Below are positions 55,209 to 62,863 of a DNA stretch of 64,000 nucleotides, piece by piece (within the stretch, counting starts at the first letter, position 1; every line of letters begins with the position of its first letter). The DNA comes from Sphingomonadales bacterium. GTDB lineage: Bacteria > Pseudomonadota > Alphaproteobacteria > Sphingomonadales > Sphingomonadaceae. The notes below the pieces were generated by a model that was given only the letters and a program-made list of their open reading frames with translations, was not told the origin of the DNA and did not search any database. The stretch covers positions 1-64,000 of the forward strand of contig JAACPW010000015.1 in the NCBI GenBank assembly GCA_009995225.1. The letters are read 5' to 3'. Both the position numbers and the translations under genes were made by a program.

Positions 55209-56306
55209 ATGATTTACCTCGATTACCAAGCCACCACGCCCCTCGCGCCCGAAGCGCGCGAGGCGATGCTGCGCTGGCTGGGCGGGCCGGACAGCGACAC
55301 CTTCGGCAACCCGCACTCTCCCCACCGCATGGGCCGCATGGCCGCCGCAGCGGTGGAGACCGCGCGCGAACGGGTCGCGGCGCTGCTGCCCGAAGGCGGG
55401 CAGGTGGTCTTCACCTCCGGCGCGACCGAAGCGATCAACATGGTGCTGCTGGGCACACCGGGCGATGTCATCACCTTCGCAACCGAACATGCCGCCGTGC
55501 TCGATTGCCAGCGGGCTGTCGAAGCGCAGGGTCGGCGCTTTACCGTGCTACCCGTCACACCCGATGGCCGGGCTGATCTGGACGCGCTGCAGGCGGCGAT
55601 TACACCGCAGACCGGCCTTGTCGCGGTTATGGCCATCAACAATGAAATTGGCGTCCGCAATCCGCTTGGCGCGGTCGTCGCTTGCGCGCGGCAGGTGGGG
55701 GCCAGAGTGCTGGTCGACGCGGTCCAGGCCTATGGCCGGGTGCCCGTAGAGGTAGCCGCCGACTACATCGCGGTTTCGGGCCATAAATGCCACGGCCCCA
55801 AGGGTATCGGCGCGCTGTGGATCGCAGGCGACGCCAGACCACCGCTCGCCTTGGTTCACGGCGGCGGACAGGAGGCCAGCCTGCGGTCAGGCACTCTCTC
55901 GCCCGCCCTTTGCGCAGGCTTTGGCGCAGCCGCTCAGCTTGCGGAAGAGAGCTTTTCGGAGCAATTGTTTCACGTGGAACATTTGTGGAACGTAGCGCGC
56001 AATGCGTTTGCGGACTGGGAATTGAATGGCAGTGCGGTAGATCGCTGGAAAGGCAATCTCAATATTCGGCGCGAAGGGTTGGATGTTGCCCGGCTTATGA
56101 GCGATTGTCGCCAGATTATGTTCTCTGCGGGAAGCGCCTGCGCCAGCGGGTCAGGCCGCACCAGCCATGTGCTCAAAGCGATCGGGCTGACGAACGCTCA
56201 GGCAAAGTCCTCTATCCGCCTCGGTTTCGGACGCTATACGACAGCACAGGACATTGAAACCGCAGCGGCGTTAATCATCGCCGCCGCCAGGGAGCAGAGC
56301 CTTTGA
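55209..56306 (+). CDS. Cysteine desulfurase
   Basis: A 365-residue NifS/IscS-like PLP enzyme that takes sulfur from cysteine for iron-sulfur clusters or tRNA thiolation. The N-terminus MIYLDYQATTPL is standard. The PLP lysine lies in VSGHKCHGPKGIGALW and the active cysteine in SAGSACASGSGRTSHVL. ATG 55209 follows GGAG-like sequence. It ends inside the ferredoxin start (TTGA). The two adjacent paralogues are only moderately alike, so they are old or acquired separately. No iscU or sufE gene is adjacent. Confidence 0.93.
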   Translation: MIYLDYQATTPLAPEAREAMLRWLGGPDSDTFGNPHSPHRMGRMAAAAVETARERVAALLPEGGQVVFTSGATEAINMVLLGTPGDVITFATEHAAVLDCQRAVEAQGRRFTVLPVTPDGRADLDALQAAITPQTGLVAVMAINNEIGVRNPLGAVVACARQVGARVLVDAVQAYGRVPVEVAADYIAVSGHKCHGPKGIGALWIAGDARPPLALVHGGGQEASLRSGTLSPALCAGFGAAAQLAEESFSEQLFHVEHLWNVARNAFADWELNGSAVDRWKGNLNIRREGLDVARLMSDCRQIMFSAGSACASGSGRTSHVLKAIGLTNAQAKSSIRLGFGRYTTAQDIETAAALIIAAAREQSL

Positions 56307-56638
56307 GCATCACCGTCACCTTTATCGATCCACGCGGGAATCCGGTCACAGCAGTGGCTGAACCGGGCGATAATCTCTTGCGCTTAGGGCAGGCGGCAGG
56401 GTTGCCACTGGAAGGCACGTGTGAGGGTCAGATGGCGTGTTCGACCTGCCACGTGATCGTTGCCGGCGACTGGTTCGACCGCTTGGCCGCAGCATCGGAG
56501 GAGGAGGAAGACATGCTTGATTTTGCCGCGGGGGTGCGACGCACCAGCCGGCTTTCGTGCCAGATCGACCTGACCGGTGATATGGACGGTATGACTGTCA
56601 GCGTTCCGCCCGAAACCAGCGACGCGCGGAGAATGTAG
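56303..56638 (+). CDS. [2Fe-2S] ferredoxin (adrenodoxin type)
   Basis: A 111-residue ferredoxin. The cluster motif CEGQMACSTCHV gives three cysteines, and the fourth is in RLSCQIDLT. SEEEEDMLDF between them is an acidic partner-binding segment typical of the ISC-type ferredoxin. TTG 56303 overlaps the desulfurase stop (TTGA), which indicates translational coupling. With the desulfurases this forms a small sulfur/iron-sulfur unit. Confidence 0.92.
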   Translation: MSITVTFIDPRGNPVTAVAEPGDNLLRLGQAAGLPLEGTCEGQMACSTCHVIVAGDWFDRLAAASEEEEDMLDFAAGVRRTSRLSCQIDLTGDMDGMTVSVPPETSDARRM

Positions 56639-56938
56639 GGTTCAGAACGCGGGCGAGGTGAGAGCAAGGCATCAAATCCCGCCGCTACGCCGATGCCGCG
56701 CAGTGCTGGGCGGCAAAGGAAAAGGCAGTGGCGACGAGGATGAACCCCGTCGCCAAAACCTTAGATAGCCATTCCGTATCCAGCTTTCCAAACAGCGCAT
56801 TGAAACCATGCGCGATGCCGACCCTCACTGTCCATAATCGTGAGATTATCGGCTAATTCAAGACGCCTTTGGCAACGGCAGCGCGCTGTTCGGCCAGCCC
56901 GCATTTGTCAGCAGGCTTCGTCATGCCGGTTCAGCCTG
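56639..56938. other. Gap with one possible small ORF
   Basis: A 300-bp region between the ferredoxin and PfpI-like genes. Only one candidate gene, the 47-codon minus-strand frame at 56685-56828, is seen. No clear terminator or promoter was recognised. Confidence 0.5.
56685..56828 (-). CDS. Possible 47-residue membrane peptide
   Basis: A GTG-started frame reading about 47 residues, with a hydrophobic stretch (VLATGFILVATAFSFAA) near its C-terminus and a short charged N-terminus. It is the only meaningful open frame in the gap. There is no strong ribosome-binding site, so coding status is uncertain. Confidence 0.3.
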   Translation of the reverse strand: MRVGIAHGFNALFGKLDTEWLSKVLATGFILVATAFSFAAQHCAASA

Positions 56939-57472
56939 TCAGGCAGGTACTTCCATATTGAGCGCCGCCATCAGGGCTTCGGTGAAGGCGGGGATGTCAT
57001 CCGGGTTGCGGCTGGTGATGAGGTTGCCGTCAATCGCGACCTCGCGGTCAACCACCGCTGCGCCCGCGTTGGCAAGGTCGGTGCGGATCGAGGGCCAGCT
57101 TGTGACGGTCCGGCCTTCGATCAAATCCGCTTCAGCCAGCAGCCAAGGTGCGTGACAGATCGCGGCAATCGGCTTTCCCGCTGCGTCGAATGCGCGGACC
57201 ATGTCGATCACCTTGCTTTCGGCGCGGAGGATATCGGGGTTCATCTGACCACCGGGAAGCAGCAGGGCGTCATAATCTTCAACCGATACGTCACCGATGA
57301 CCTTGTCCACGCCGATGCTGTCACCCCAGTCCTTCTGGTCCCAGCCGCGAATTTCGCCTGTCTTAAGGCTGGCAATGGTGATTTGCGCGCCAGCGTTCAT
57401 CAGCATTTCACGGGGTTTCATCAGTTCCGACTGCTCGAAACCGTCGGTGGCAATAATTAAAACGCGTTGCAT
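56939..57472 (-). CDS. DJ-1/PfpI-family protein
   Basis: A 177-residue protein of the class I glutamine-amidotransferase-like fold. The nucleophile elbow is AAICHAPWLL, where Cys is the catalytic residue and His follows. Asp/Glu motifs ATDGFEQSE and LLPGGQMNPDILR are family signatures. Members act as glyoxalases, deglycases or intracellular proteases. ATG 57472 follows AGGAG; longer frames upstream would need a less likely start. Function here is not resolved. Confidence 0.88.
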   Translation of the reverse strand: MQRVLIIATDGFEQSELMKPREMLMNAGAQITIASLKTGEIRGWDQKDWGDSIGVDKVIGDVSVEDYDALLLPGGQMNPDILRAESKVIDMVRAFDAAGKPIAAICHAPWLLAEADLIEGRTVTSWPSIRTDLANAGAAVVDREVAIDGNLITSRNPDDIPAFTEALMAALNMEVPA

Positions 57473-57625
57473 AAGGGGTCTCCTTTGGACAGGGTATGCC
57501 ATGACTAGCCAACGCAAGACGTAATGTTCCACCGGGCAGGACAAGGCGGCAGGCGTGCACGATAGGCCGCTTTCCCTGTGGAAACCCCTCTCCCGGCCCG
57601 CCCGCAGGATTGCTAGACAGACATC

Positions 57626-59935
57626 ATGACCGATCCCGTCACCACCGCTGCCCCTGACGACGGCTTCGACGCCATCGTCGATGCGCCCTTCGATGCCGCC
57701 CTGTCAGAGCGTTATCTGGTCTATGCGCTGTCGACGATCACTGCGCGATCATTGCCCGACCTGCGTGACGGCCTGAAGCCGGTTCACCGCCGCCTGCTGT
57801 GGGGGATGCGGCAACTTCGCGTGACACCGGACAGCGCCTTCAAGAAATGCGCCCGTGTGGTGGGCGACGTGATGGGCAAGTATCACCCCCACGGCAATCT
57901 GGCGCTCTATGACGCGCTGGTGCGCCTCGCCCAGCCGTTCATGCTGCGCTATCCGCTGATCGAGGGGCAGGGCAATTTCGGCAATATCGACGGGGATAAT
58001 GCCGCGGCGGATCGCTATACCGAATGCCGCCTGACGCGCACCGCGATGGAGCTGATGGCGGGGCTGGATGAAGGCACGGTCGATTTCATCCCGACCTACA
58101 ATAATGAAGAAGAAGAGCCGGTTATCTTCCCCGGCCTGTTCCCCAATCTGCTGGCCAATGGCGCCAGCGGGATTGCCGTTGGCATGGCGACCAGCATTCC
58201 CAGCCACAACGTCGCGGAAATCGTCGATGCCACGCTGGAACTGATCGACAACCCTTCGGTGACGCACGAACGGTTGATGGAGCTGTTCCACGGCCCCGAT
58301 TTTGCCACGGGCGGGCAGGTGGTCGATAGCGCGGCAGCCATAACCGAAGCCTACCGCACCGGGCGCGGGTCGTTCCGCCTGCGGGGACGGTTCCACGCGC
58401 CCGAGGCCAAGGATGCGGATGACATCGCTGCGGGGATCGAGCGGCTGGGTGCGGGACAGTGGCAGCTGGTTATTTCGGAAATCCCCTATCAGGTGCCCAA
58501 GGGCAAGCTGATCGAACAGATCGCCGCCGCCATTGCCGATCGCAAACTGCCGATCCTGGAAGATGTGCGCGACGAAAGCGACGAGGCGATCCGCATCGTG
58601 ATCGTGCCCAAAAGCCGCAACGTCGATCCCGAGCTTCTGAAGGAGAGCCTCTACAAGCTCACCGATCTGGAGACGCGGTTCAGCCTCAATCTCAACGTCC
58701 TGGATGAACGGCCCGGCTTTGGCCGCACGCCAATGGTCATGGGGCTGAAGGAGCTGCTGGAAAGCTGGACCTTTGCCCAGATCGACATTCTCCAGCGCCG
58801 CTCGCGCCACCGGCTGGCGCAGATCGCGCGGCGGCTGGAACTGGTGCGCGGCTACATCATTGCCTACCTCAACCTTGACCGGGTGATCGCGATCATCCGC
58901 GCCGAGGATGAGCCCAAGCCGGTGCTGATCGCCGAATTCGAGCTGACCGATGTGCAGGCCGAGGCGATCCTCAATATGCGGCTGCGGTCCTTGCGCAAGC
59001 TGGAAGAAATGCAGCTGCGCAAGGAGCAGGACGCTTTGCTGGCGGAAGAAGCCGAATTGCAGGCCTTGCTCGACAGTCCAGCCAAGCAGCGCGCCCGGCT
59101 GAAGCGCGATCTGCGCGCTTTGCGCAAATCCTATGCCGAAGACACGCCGCTCGGACGCCGCCGCACCCTGATTGCCGAAGCTGCGGCAACGGTAGCGTTT
59201 TCGATGGATGCGATGATCGAAAAGGCGCCCGTCACGGTAATTCTGAGCCAGAAGGGCTGGATCCGCGCGGCCAGCGGCCATGTGCCGCTGGATCAGGAGT
59301 TCAAATACAAGGAGGGCGATGCGCTCGCCTTCATTCTCCACGCGCAGACGACCGACAAGCTGCTGCTGGCGGCGTCCGACGGGCGGTTCTTCACTTTAGG
59401 CTGCGACAAGCTGCCCGGTGCGCGCGGTTTCGGCGATCCGGTGCGCACGATGGTCGATCTGGAAAGCGACGCCAATATCAGCGCAATGATGGTGCATCGT
59501 CCAGACGGACGGCTGCTGCTCGCCTCCAGCCACGGCAAGGGTTTCGTGGCGGAGATGAACGATCTGCTGGCTGAAACCCGCAAGGGGCGGCAGGTGGTCA
59601 ATCTGAAGGATGGCGCTGTCCTCAGGGTCATACGCCCGATTGGCGAGAGCCACGATCACGTCGCGGTGGTGGGCGACAACCGCAAGCTGGTGGTGTTCAA
59701 CCTTGAAGAAATGCCCGTGATGACCCGCGGGCAGGGCGTGCAGTTGCAACGTTACCGCGATGGCGGAATGTCCGACGCCACCACCTTCGTGCTGGCCGAC
59801 GGCCTTAGCTGGCAGATGGGCGGATCGGGCGAGCGAACCCGCACCGAAACCGAAATCCGGATGTGGAAGGTGGCGCGCGGGGCTGCCGGGCGGATGCCGC
59901 CGCAGGGCTTCCCGAAGGACAACCTGTTCGACTAA
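57626..59935 (+). CDS. parC: DNA topoisomerase IV subunit A
   Basis: Decatenates chromosomes with ParE. The 769 residues include the breakage-reunion domain with LPDLRDGLKPVHRR, the active tyrosine in AADRYTECRL, and GQGNFGNIDGD. A coiled coil (near residues 400-480) is followed by the C-terminal pinwheel-like domain with GRQVVNLKDGAVL. The quinolone-determining region reads KYHPHGNLALYDAL instead of the common HPHGDxAxYDAL, so both residues at E. coli Asp79-Ser80 are changed. It ends by sharing bases with the cca stop. Confidence 0.95.
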   Translation: MTDPVTTAAPDDGFDAIVDAPFDAALSERYLVYALSTITARSLPDLRDGLKPVHRRLLWGMRQLRVTPDSAFKKCARVVGDVMGKYHPHGNLALYDALVRLAQPFMLRYPLIEGQGNFGNIDGDNAAADRYTECRLTRTAMELMAGLDEGTVDFIPTYNNEEEEPVIFPGLFPNLLANGASGIAVGMATSIPSHNVAEIVDATLELIDNPSVTHERLMELFHGPDFATGGQVVDSAAAITEAYRTGRGSFRLRGRFHAPEAKDADDIAAGIERLGAGQWQLVISEIPYQVPKGKLIEQIAAAIADRKLPILEDVRDESDEAIRIVIVPKSRNVDPELLKESLYKLTDLETRFSLNLNVLDERPGFGRTPMVMGLKELLESWTFAQIDILQRRSRHRLAQIARRLELVRGYIIAYLNLDRVIAIIRAEDEPKPVLIAEFELTDVQAEAILNMRLRSLRKLEEMQLRKEQDALLAEEAELQALLDSPAKQRARLKRDLRALRKSYAEDTPLGRRRTLIAEAAATVAFSMDAMIEKAPVTVILSQKGWIRAASGHVPLDQEFKYKEGDALAFILHAQTTDKLLLAASDGRFFTLGCDKLPGARGFGDPVRTMVDLESDANISAMMVHRPDGRLLLASSHGKGFVAEMNDLLAETRKGRQVVNLKDGAVLRVIRPIGESHDHVAVVGDNRKLVVFNLEEMPVMTRGQGVQLQRYRDGGMSDATTFVLADGLSWQMGGSGERTRTETEIRMWKVARGAAGRMPPQGFPKDNLFD

Positions 59936-61125
59936 TCGAAGTTGAAGGCGCTGGTGCCCAGTTCCTCGGCCAGCATCTGGTTGACCCGGTCGGTGCCGGG
60001 GAAACCCTCGGCCAGCCAGCGCGCTTCTATCTTATGGAGCAGCCGCGCCACGTCAGGCCCGGCGGTAATCCCGCGCGCGACAATCGCGCCGCCTTTCAGC
60101 GGGAACACCGGCACGCTCCACCCATCAAGCACGCGTGCATCCGCGGCTGTCAGCAACAGCCGGTCGATCGCCAGTTGCAGGCCAAGGCAGTAGGCCAGCA
60201 CCTTGGGGTCGGCGGCATCGCCTGCTCCGCGCTCTGCGGCGCCGACCAATCGGGAACGCTGGGCTTTCGATAGACGCAGGCGTGCGGCAACCGTTTCGGC
60301 AACCTCGGACGAGGGCGGCAGCAGCGCGGCAAGACGGCGCACCGGATCGGGGGCGATGCCTTGCGCGCTTTCGGCCGCCACAAGCCGGGCAAGCGCGGCG
60401 AGATGGGCCTTGCAGGTTTCCGGCAGGATAATGCCCAGCACGCCGCGCGCTTTCATCCGCGCAAGCGTGGCATGGGGGTCGGGCAGGGCGAGCAGATTGA
60501 GCAGTTCCGCTGCAATCCGTTCCCGGCTGAGACCCTTCAGCGTATGGGCAAGATCGGCGCAGGCATCCTCTGCCTGTTCGTCCAGCGCCGCGCCGAAGCG
60601 CGTCTGGAAACGATAATAGCGCAGGATGCGCAGGTGGTCTTCGGCAATCCGCTGCCGCGCATCCCCGATGAACCGCACGCGGCCTGCGCGCAGATCATCG
60701 AGCCCGCCGAAATAGTCCTGAATTGCCAGCGTTTCCGGATGGGCATAGAGCGCGTTGATGGTGAAATCGCGCCGGGCAGCATCCTCGCGCCAGTCCTGTG
60801 CGAAGGCGATGGTGGCGCGCCGCCCGTCGGTTGCCACATCGCGGCGCAGCGTGGTGACTTCGATGGGGCCGTCCTTGAGGATTGCGGTGACGGTACCGTG
60901 GTCGATCCCCGTTGGCACGGTGCGGATCCCGGCACGCTTGCAGGCCGCGATCACCTCTTCGGGGAGCAGCAGGGTCGCGCAATCGACATCGTGGACGGGA
61001 ACGCCCAGCAAGCCATCGCGCACCGCGCCGCCAACCCAACGGATATTCTCCGCGCCAAGCGCCGCTGTCAGCGCGGCGAGGCCTGCGCGGCGGGTCCAGT
61101 CGGCGTCCCGCAGGTCATGCAGCAT
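59932..61125 (-). CDS. cca: CCA tRNA nucleotidyltransferase
   Basis: Adds or repairs the CCA end of tRNA. The 397 residues include the nucleotidyltransferase signature with RWVGGAVRDGLLG and VHDVDCATL, RRDFTINALYAH, the EDHLRILRYYRFQTRFGA segment for template recognition, and helical neck/tail domains. ATG 61125 overlaps the Nudix gene by 11 bases. The stop overlaps the convergent parC stop. The 76-nt tRNAs seen in this window encode CCA, so a repair role fits. Confidence 0.94.
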   Translation of the reverse strand: MLHDLRDADWTRRAGLAALTAALGAENIRWVGGAVRDGLLGVPVHDVDCATLLLPEEVIAACKRAGIRTVPTGIDHGTVTAILKDGPIEVTTLRRDVATDGRRATIAFAQDWREDAARRDFTINALYAHPETLAIQDYFGGLDDLRAGRVRFIGDARQRIAEDHLRILRYYRFQTRFGAALDEQAEDACADLAHTLKGLSRERIAAELLNLLALPDPHATLARMKARGVLGIILPETCKAHLAALARLVAAESAQGIAPDPVRRLAALLPPSSEVAETVAARLRLSKAQRSRLVGAAERGAGDAADPKVLAYCLGLQLAIDRLLLTAADARVLDGWSVPVFPLKGGAIVARGITAGPDVARLLHKIEARWLAEGFPGTDRVNQMLAEELGTSAFNFD

Positions 61126-61741
61126 CGCGCAAAGCCTCCAGCGTAATCCGCCGCGACAGGTTGGCGAGGATCGCCGCGGTGACTCCCCAGATACGGTAGC
61201 CCTGCCACTCCATCTCCAGATAGCGGCGGTTCGCCCCGCGCCAGAACACCTCGTTGGTGGTCCAGCTTGCCGGATCGAGCAAGCGGGTGAGCGGTGCTTC
61301 GAACCAGGCTTCGACTTCGGCGGGGCTGGGGACAAGCGGCAGGCCGGGCGGGACCACGCCCACCACGGGCGTTACCAGAAAGCCGGTGCCTGTGTGATAG
61401 ATGTCGCTGGTGCCGATGACGCGAACCGCCTCACGCGGCAGGGCGAGCTCCTCCTCCGCCTCGCGCAGGGCCGCAGTGATCGCATCTTCGCCCGGATCGA
61501 TCTTGCCGCCGGGAAAGGCGACCTGCCCCGGATGATCGCGCATGGCACGGGGGCGCTGAGTCAGTATCACCTGCGGATCATGGTACACGTCCGTAATCGC
61601 GATCAGCACGGCAGCGGGCGTTGCACGCCCATCGCGGGCAAATTGCGCATCGCTCAGCAAATCGGGGACGGCGCGCGCGTGGCCATCGGCAAAGGCCCGC
61701 GCAAGCCTGTCGTGGATGCTGGCAGCAGGCAGCGACGTCAT
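61115..61741 (-). CDS. Nudix hydrolase (CoA pyrophosphatase-like)
   Basis: A 208-residue Nudix enzyme. The Nudix box is GGKIDPGEDAITAALREAEEEL, with the REAEEE core that binds metal. LTQRPRAMRDHPGQVAFPGG just upstream is the UPF0035-type segment of CoA and NADH pyrophosphatases such as NudL. It is translated with DUF1285 (ATGA overlap) and cca, as is common in alphaproteobacteria. Confidence 0.88.
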   Translation of the reverse strand: MTSLPAASIHDRLARAFADGHARAVPDLLSDAQFARDGRATPAAVLIAITDVYHDPQVILTQRPRAMRDHPGQVAFPGGKIDPGEDAITAALREAEEELALPREAVRVIGTSDIYHTGTGFLVTPVVGVVPPGLPLVPSPAEVEAWFEAPLTRLLDPASWTTNEVFWRGANRRYLEMEWQGYRIWGVTAAILANLSRRITLEALRDAA

Positions 61742-62292
61742 GGCAGGAGGCGGAAGGTCGCGCCCTTGCTGGCGATCTGCCAGCCATTCTTGTCCGCGCC
61801 TTCTGCCAAAGCGATCTCGGCCAGTTGCGTCCAGGTCGAGCGGTTGAGGCGCGCTTCGCAGCCACGCCGGACGTGCAGGTACAGCGCAGGGTTTTCTGGA
61901 TCGCCGGTTGCGCGAAGGGCATGATTCGTACCCGCGATCACAAGATCATCGGTGTTGAGCCGAAAGGCCAGTGCGTCATCCGCTCGCACGCAGTCTGTGG
62001 CGATAAAGCACGCATCTTCCACTTCGATGCTGAGCTTTTCGAACGGGGTGACGAGCCAGTGATGGCCTTCAGCGTCTCGGGTAAGCAGGCCCGCGAACGC
62101 GCGCACCATCGCTTCGCGCCGGATTTCTCCGCCCTCGTGGAACCACGTTCCGTCTGCGGCGATGCGCATATGGCTCTCACCGATTTGCTGCGGCGCCCAG
62201 CCTTCGACCGGCGGCAGTTTGCGCTGCTCCACCAGATCGGCGATCTGGGCGAGGGTCAGGCTGGCGAGATAGGGGGGCGGTTCGTACGGCAT
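61738..62292 (-). CDS. DUF1285-family protein
   Basis: A 184-residue soluble protein with the DUF1285 pattern: MRIAADGTWFHEGGEIRREAM, GHHWLVTPFEKLSIEVEDA, and LNRSTWTQLAEIAL. The structure of a family member is known and is a two-domain beta fold, but the function is not. Its stop overlaps the Nudix start by four bases, and it begins 40 bp after the GNAT gene. The family is usually located next to Nudix/cca genes. Confidence 0.88.
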   Translation of the reverse strand: MPYEPPPYLASLTLAQIADLVEQRKLPPVEGWAPQQIGESHMRIAADGTWFHEGGEIRREAMVRAFAGLLTRDAEGHHWLVTPFEKLSIEVEDACFIATDCVRADDALAFRLNTDDLVIAGTNHALRATGDPENPALYLHVRRGCEARLNRSTWTQLAEIALAEGADKNGWQIASKGATFRLLP

Positions 62293-62332
62293 TGCAAGAC
62301 CGATGGCAGATGATGAGCGGAAGGTGAAGAGG

Positions 62333-62863
62333 CTAACCTTCCCACGGCCCCAGCATCCCTTCGGACGGCATCGCGGCTACTGCCGTACCGCGGGCCAGCA
62401 GGCGGTGCGATTCAAAAGGTCCGGGGCAGCGCCACCCGCCTGTCATCGCTGCCGAGAAACCCCAGCGGCCATAATAATCCACGTCTCCGATCAGCACCTG
62501 CGGCAGGGATGGCCCGCCACCTGAAGCAAGGCGGGCGTCCTCGGCGATCATCGCGCTCATCAGGCCAACGCCGAAGCCTTCGCCCTGCCGTTCAGGCACC
62601 ACAGCGACAGGCCCGACCATCACCAGAGGTACCTGACCCTGCTTTGTCTGCAAGGCGACCGGCCAGCACTGGATCGTGGCGACGAGCATCTCGTTTTCGT
62701 CCAGCGCAGCAAGGCTCAGGCCCGGTAGCCAGTCCATGCCCTGCCGGATGCGATATGCCGTGCGTGCATGGCGATCCGGGCCGAACGCGCGGTCGAGCAC
62801 TGCCTCGATCATGGCAGGCTCGACCGCTTCCAGCGGGATCAGCGTCGCCGTGGCGGTTGCCAT
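62333..62863 (-). CDS. GNAT-family N-acetyltransferase
   Basis: A 176-residue acetyltransferase. PVAVVPERQGEGFGVGLMSAMI is motif A, with the acetyl-CoA loop ERQGEGFG. YYGRWGFSAAMTGGW is a motif usual in YhbS-type GNAT proteins. The start codon shares a base with the stop of the PQQ-type dehydrogenase (TGATG), so the two are co-transcribed. The substrate is unknown. Confidence 0.86.
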   Translation of the reverse strand: MATATATLIPLEAVEPAMIEAVLDRAFGPDRHARTAYRIRQGMDWLPGLSLAALDENEMLVATIQCWPVALQTKQGQVPLVMVGPVAVVPERQGEGFGVGLMSAMIAEDARLASGGGPSLPQVLIGDVDYYGRWGFSAAMTGGWRCPGPFESHRLLARGTAVAAMPSEGMLGPWEG

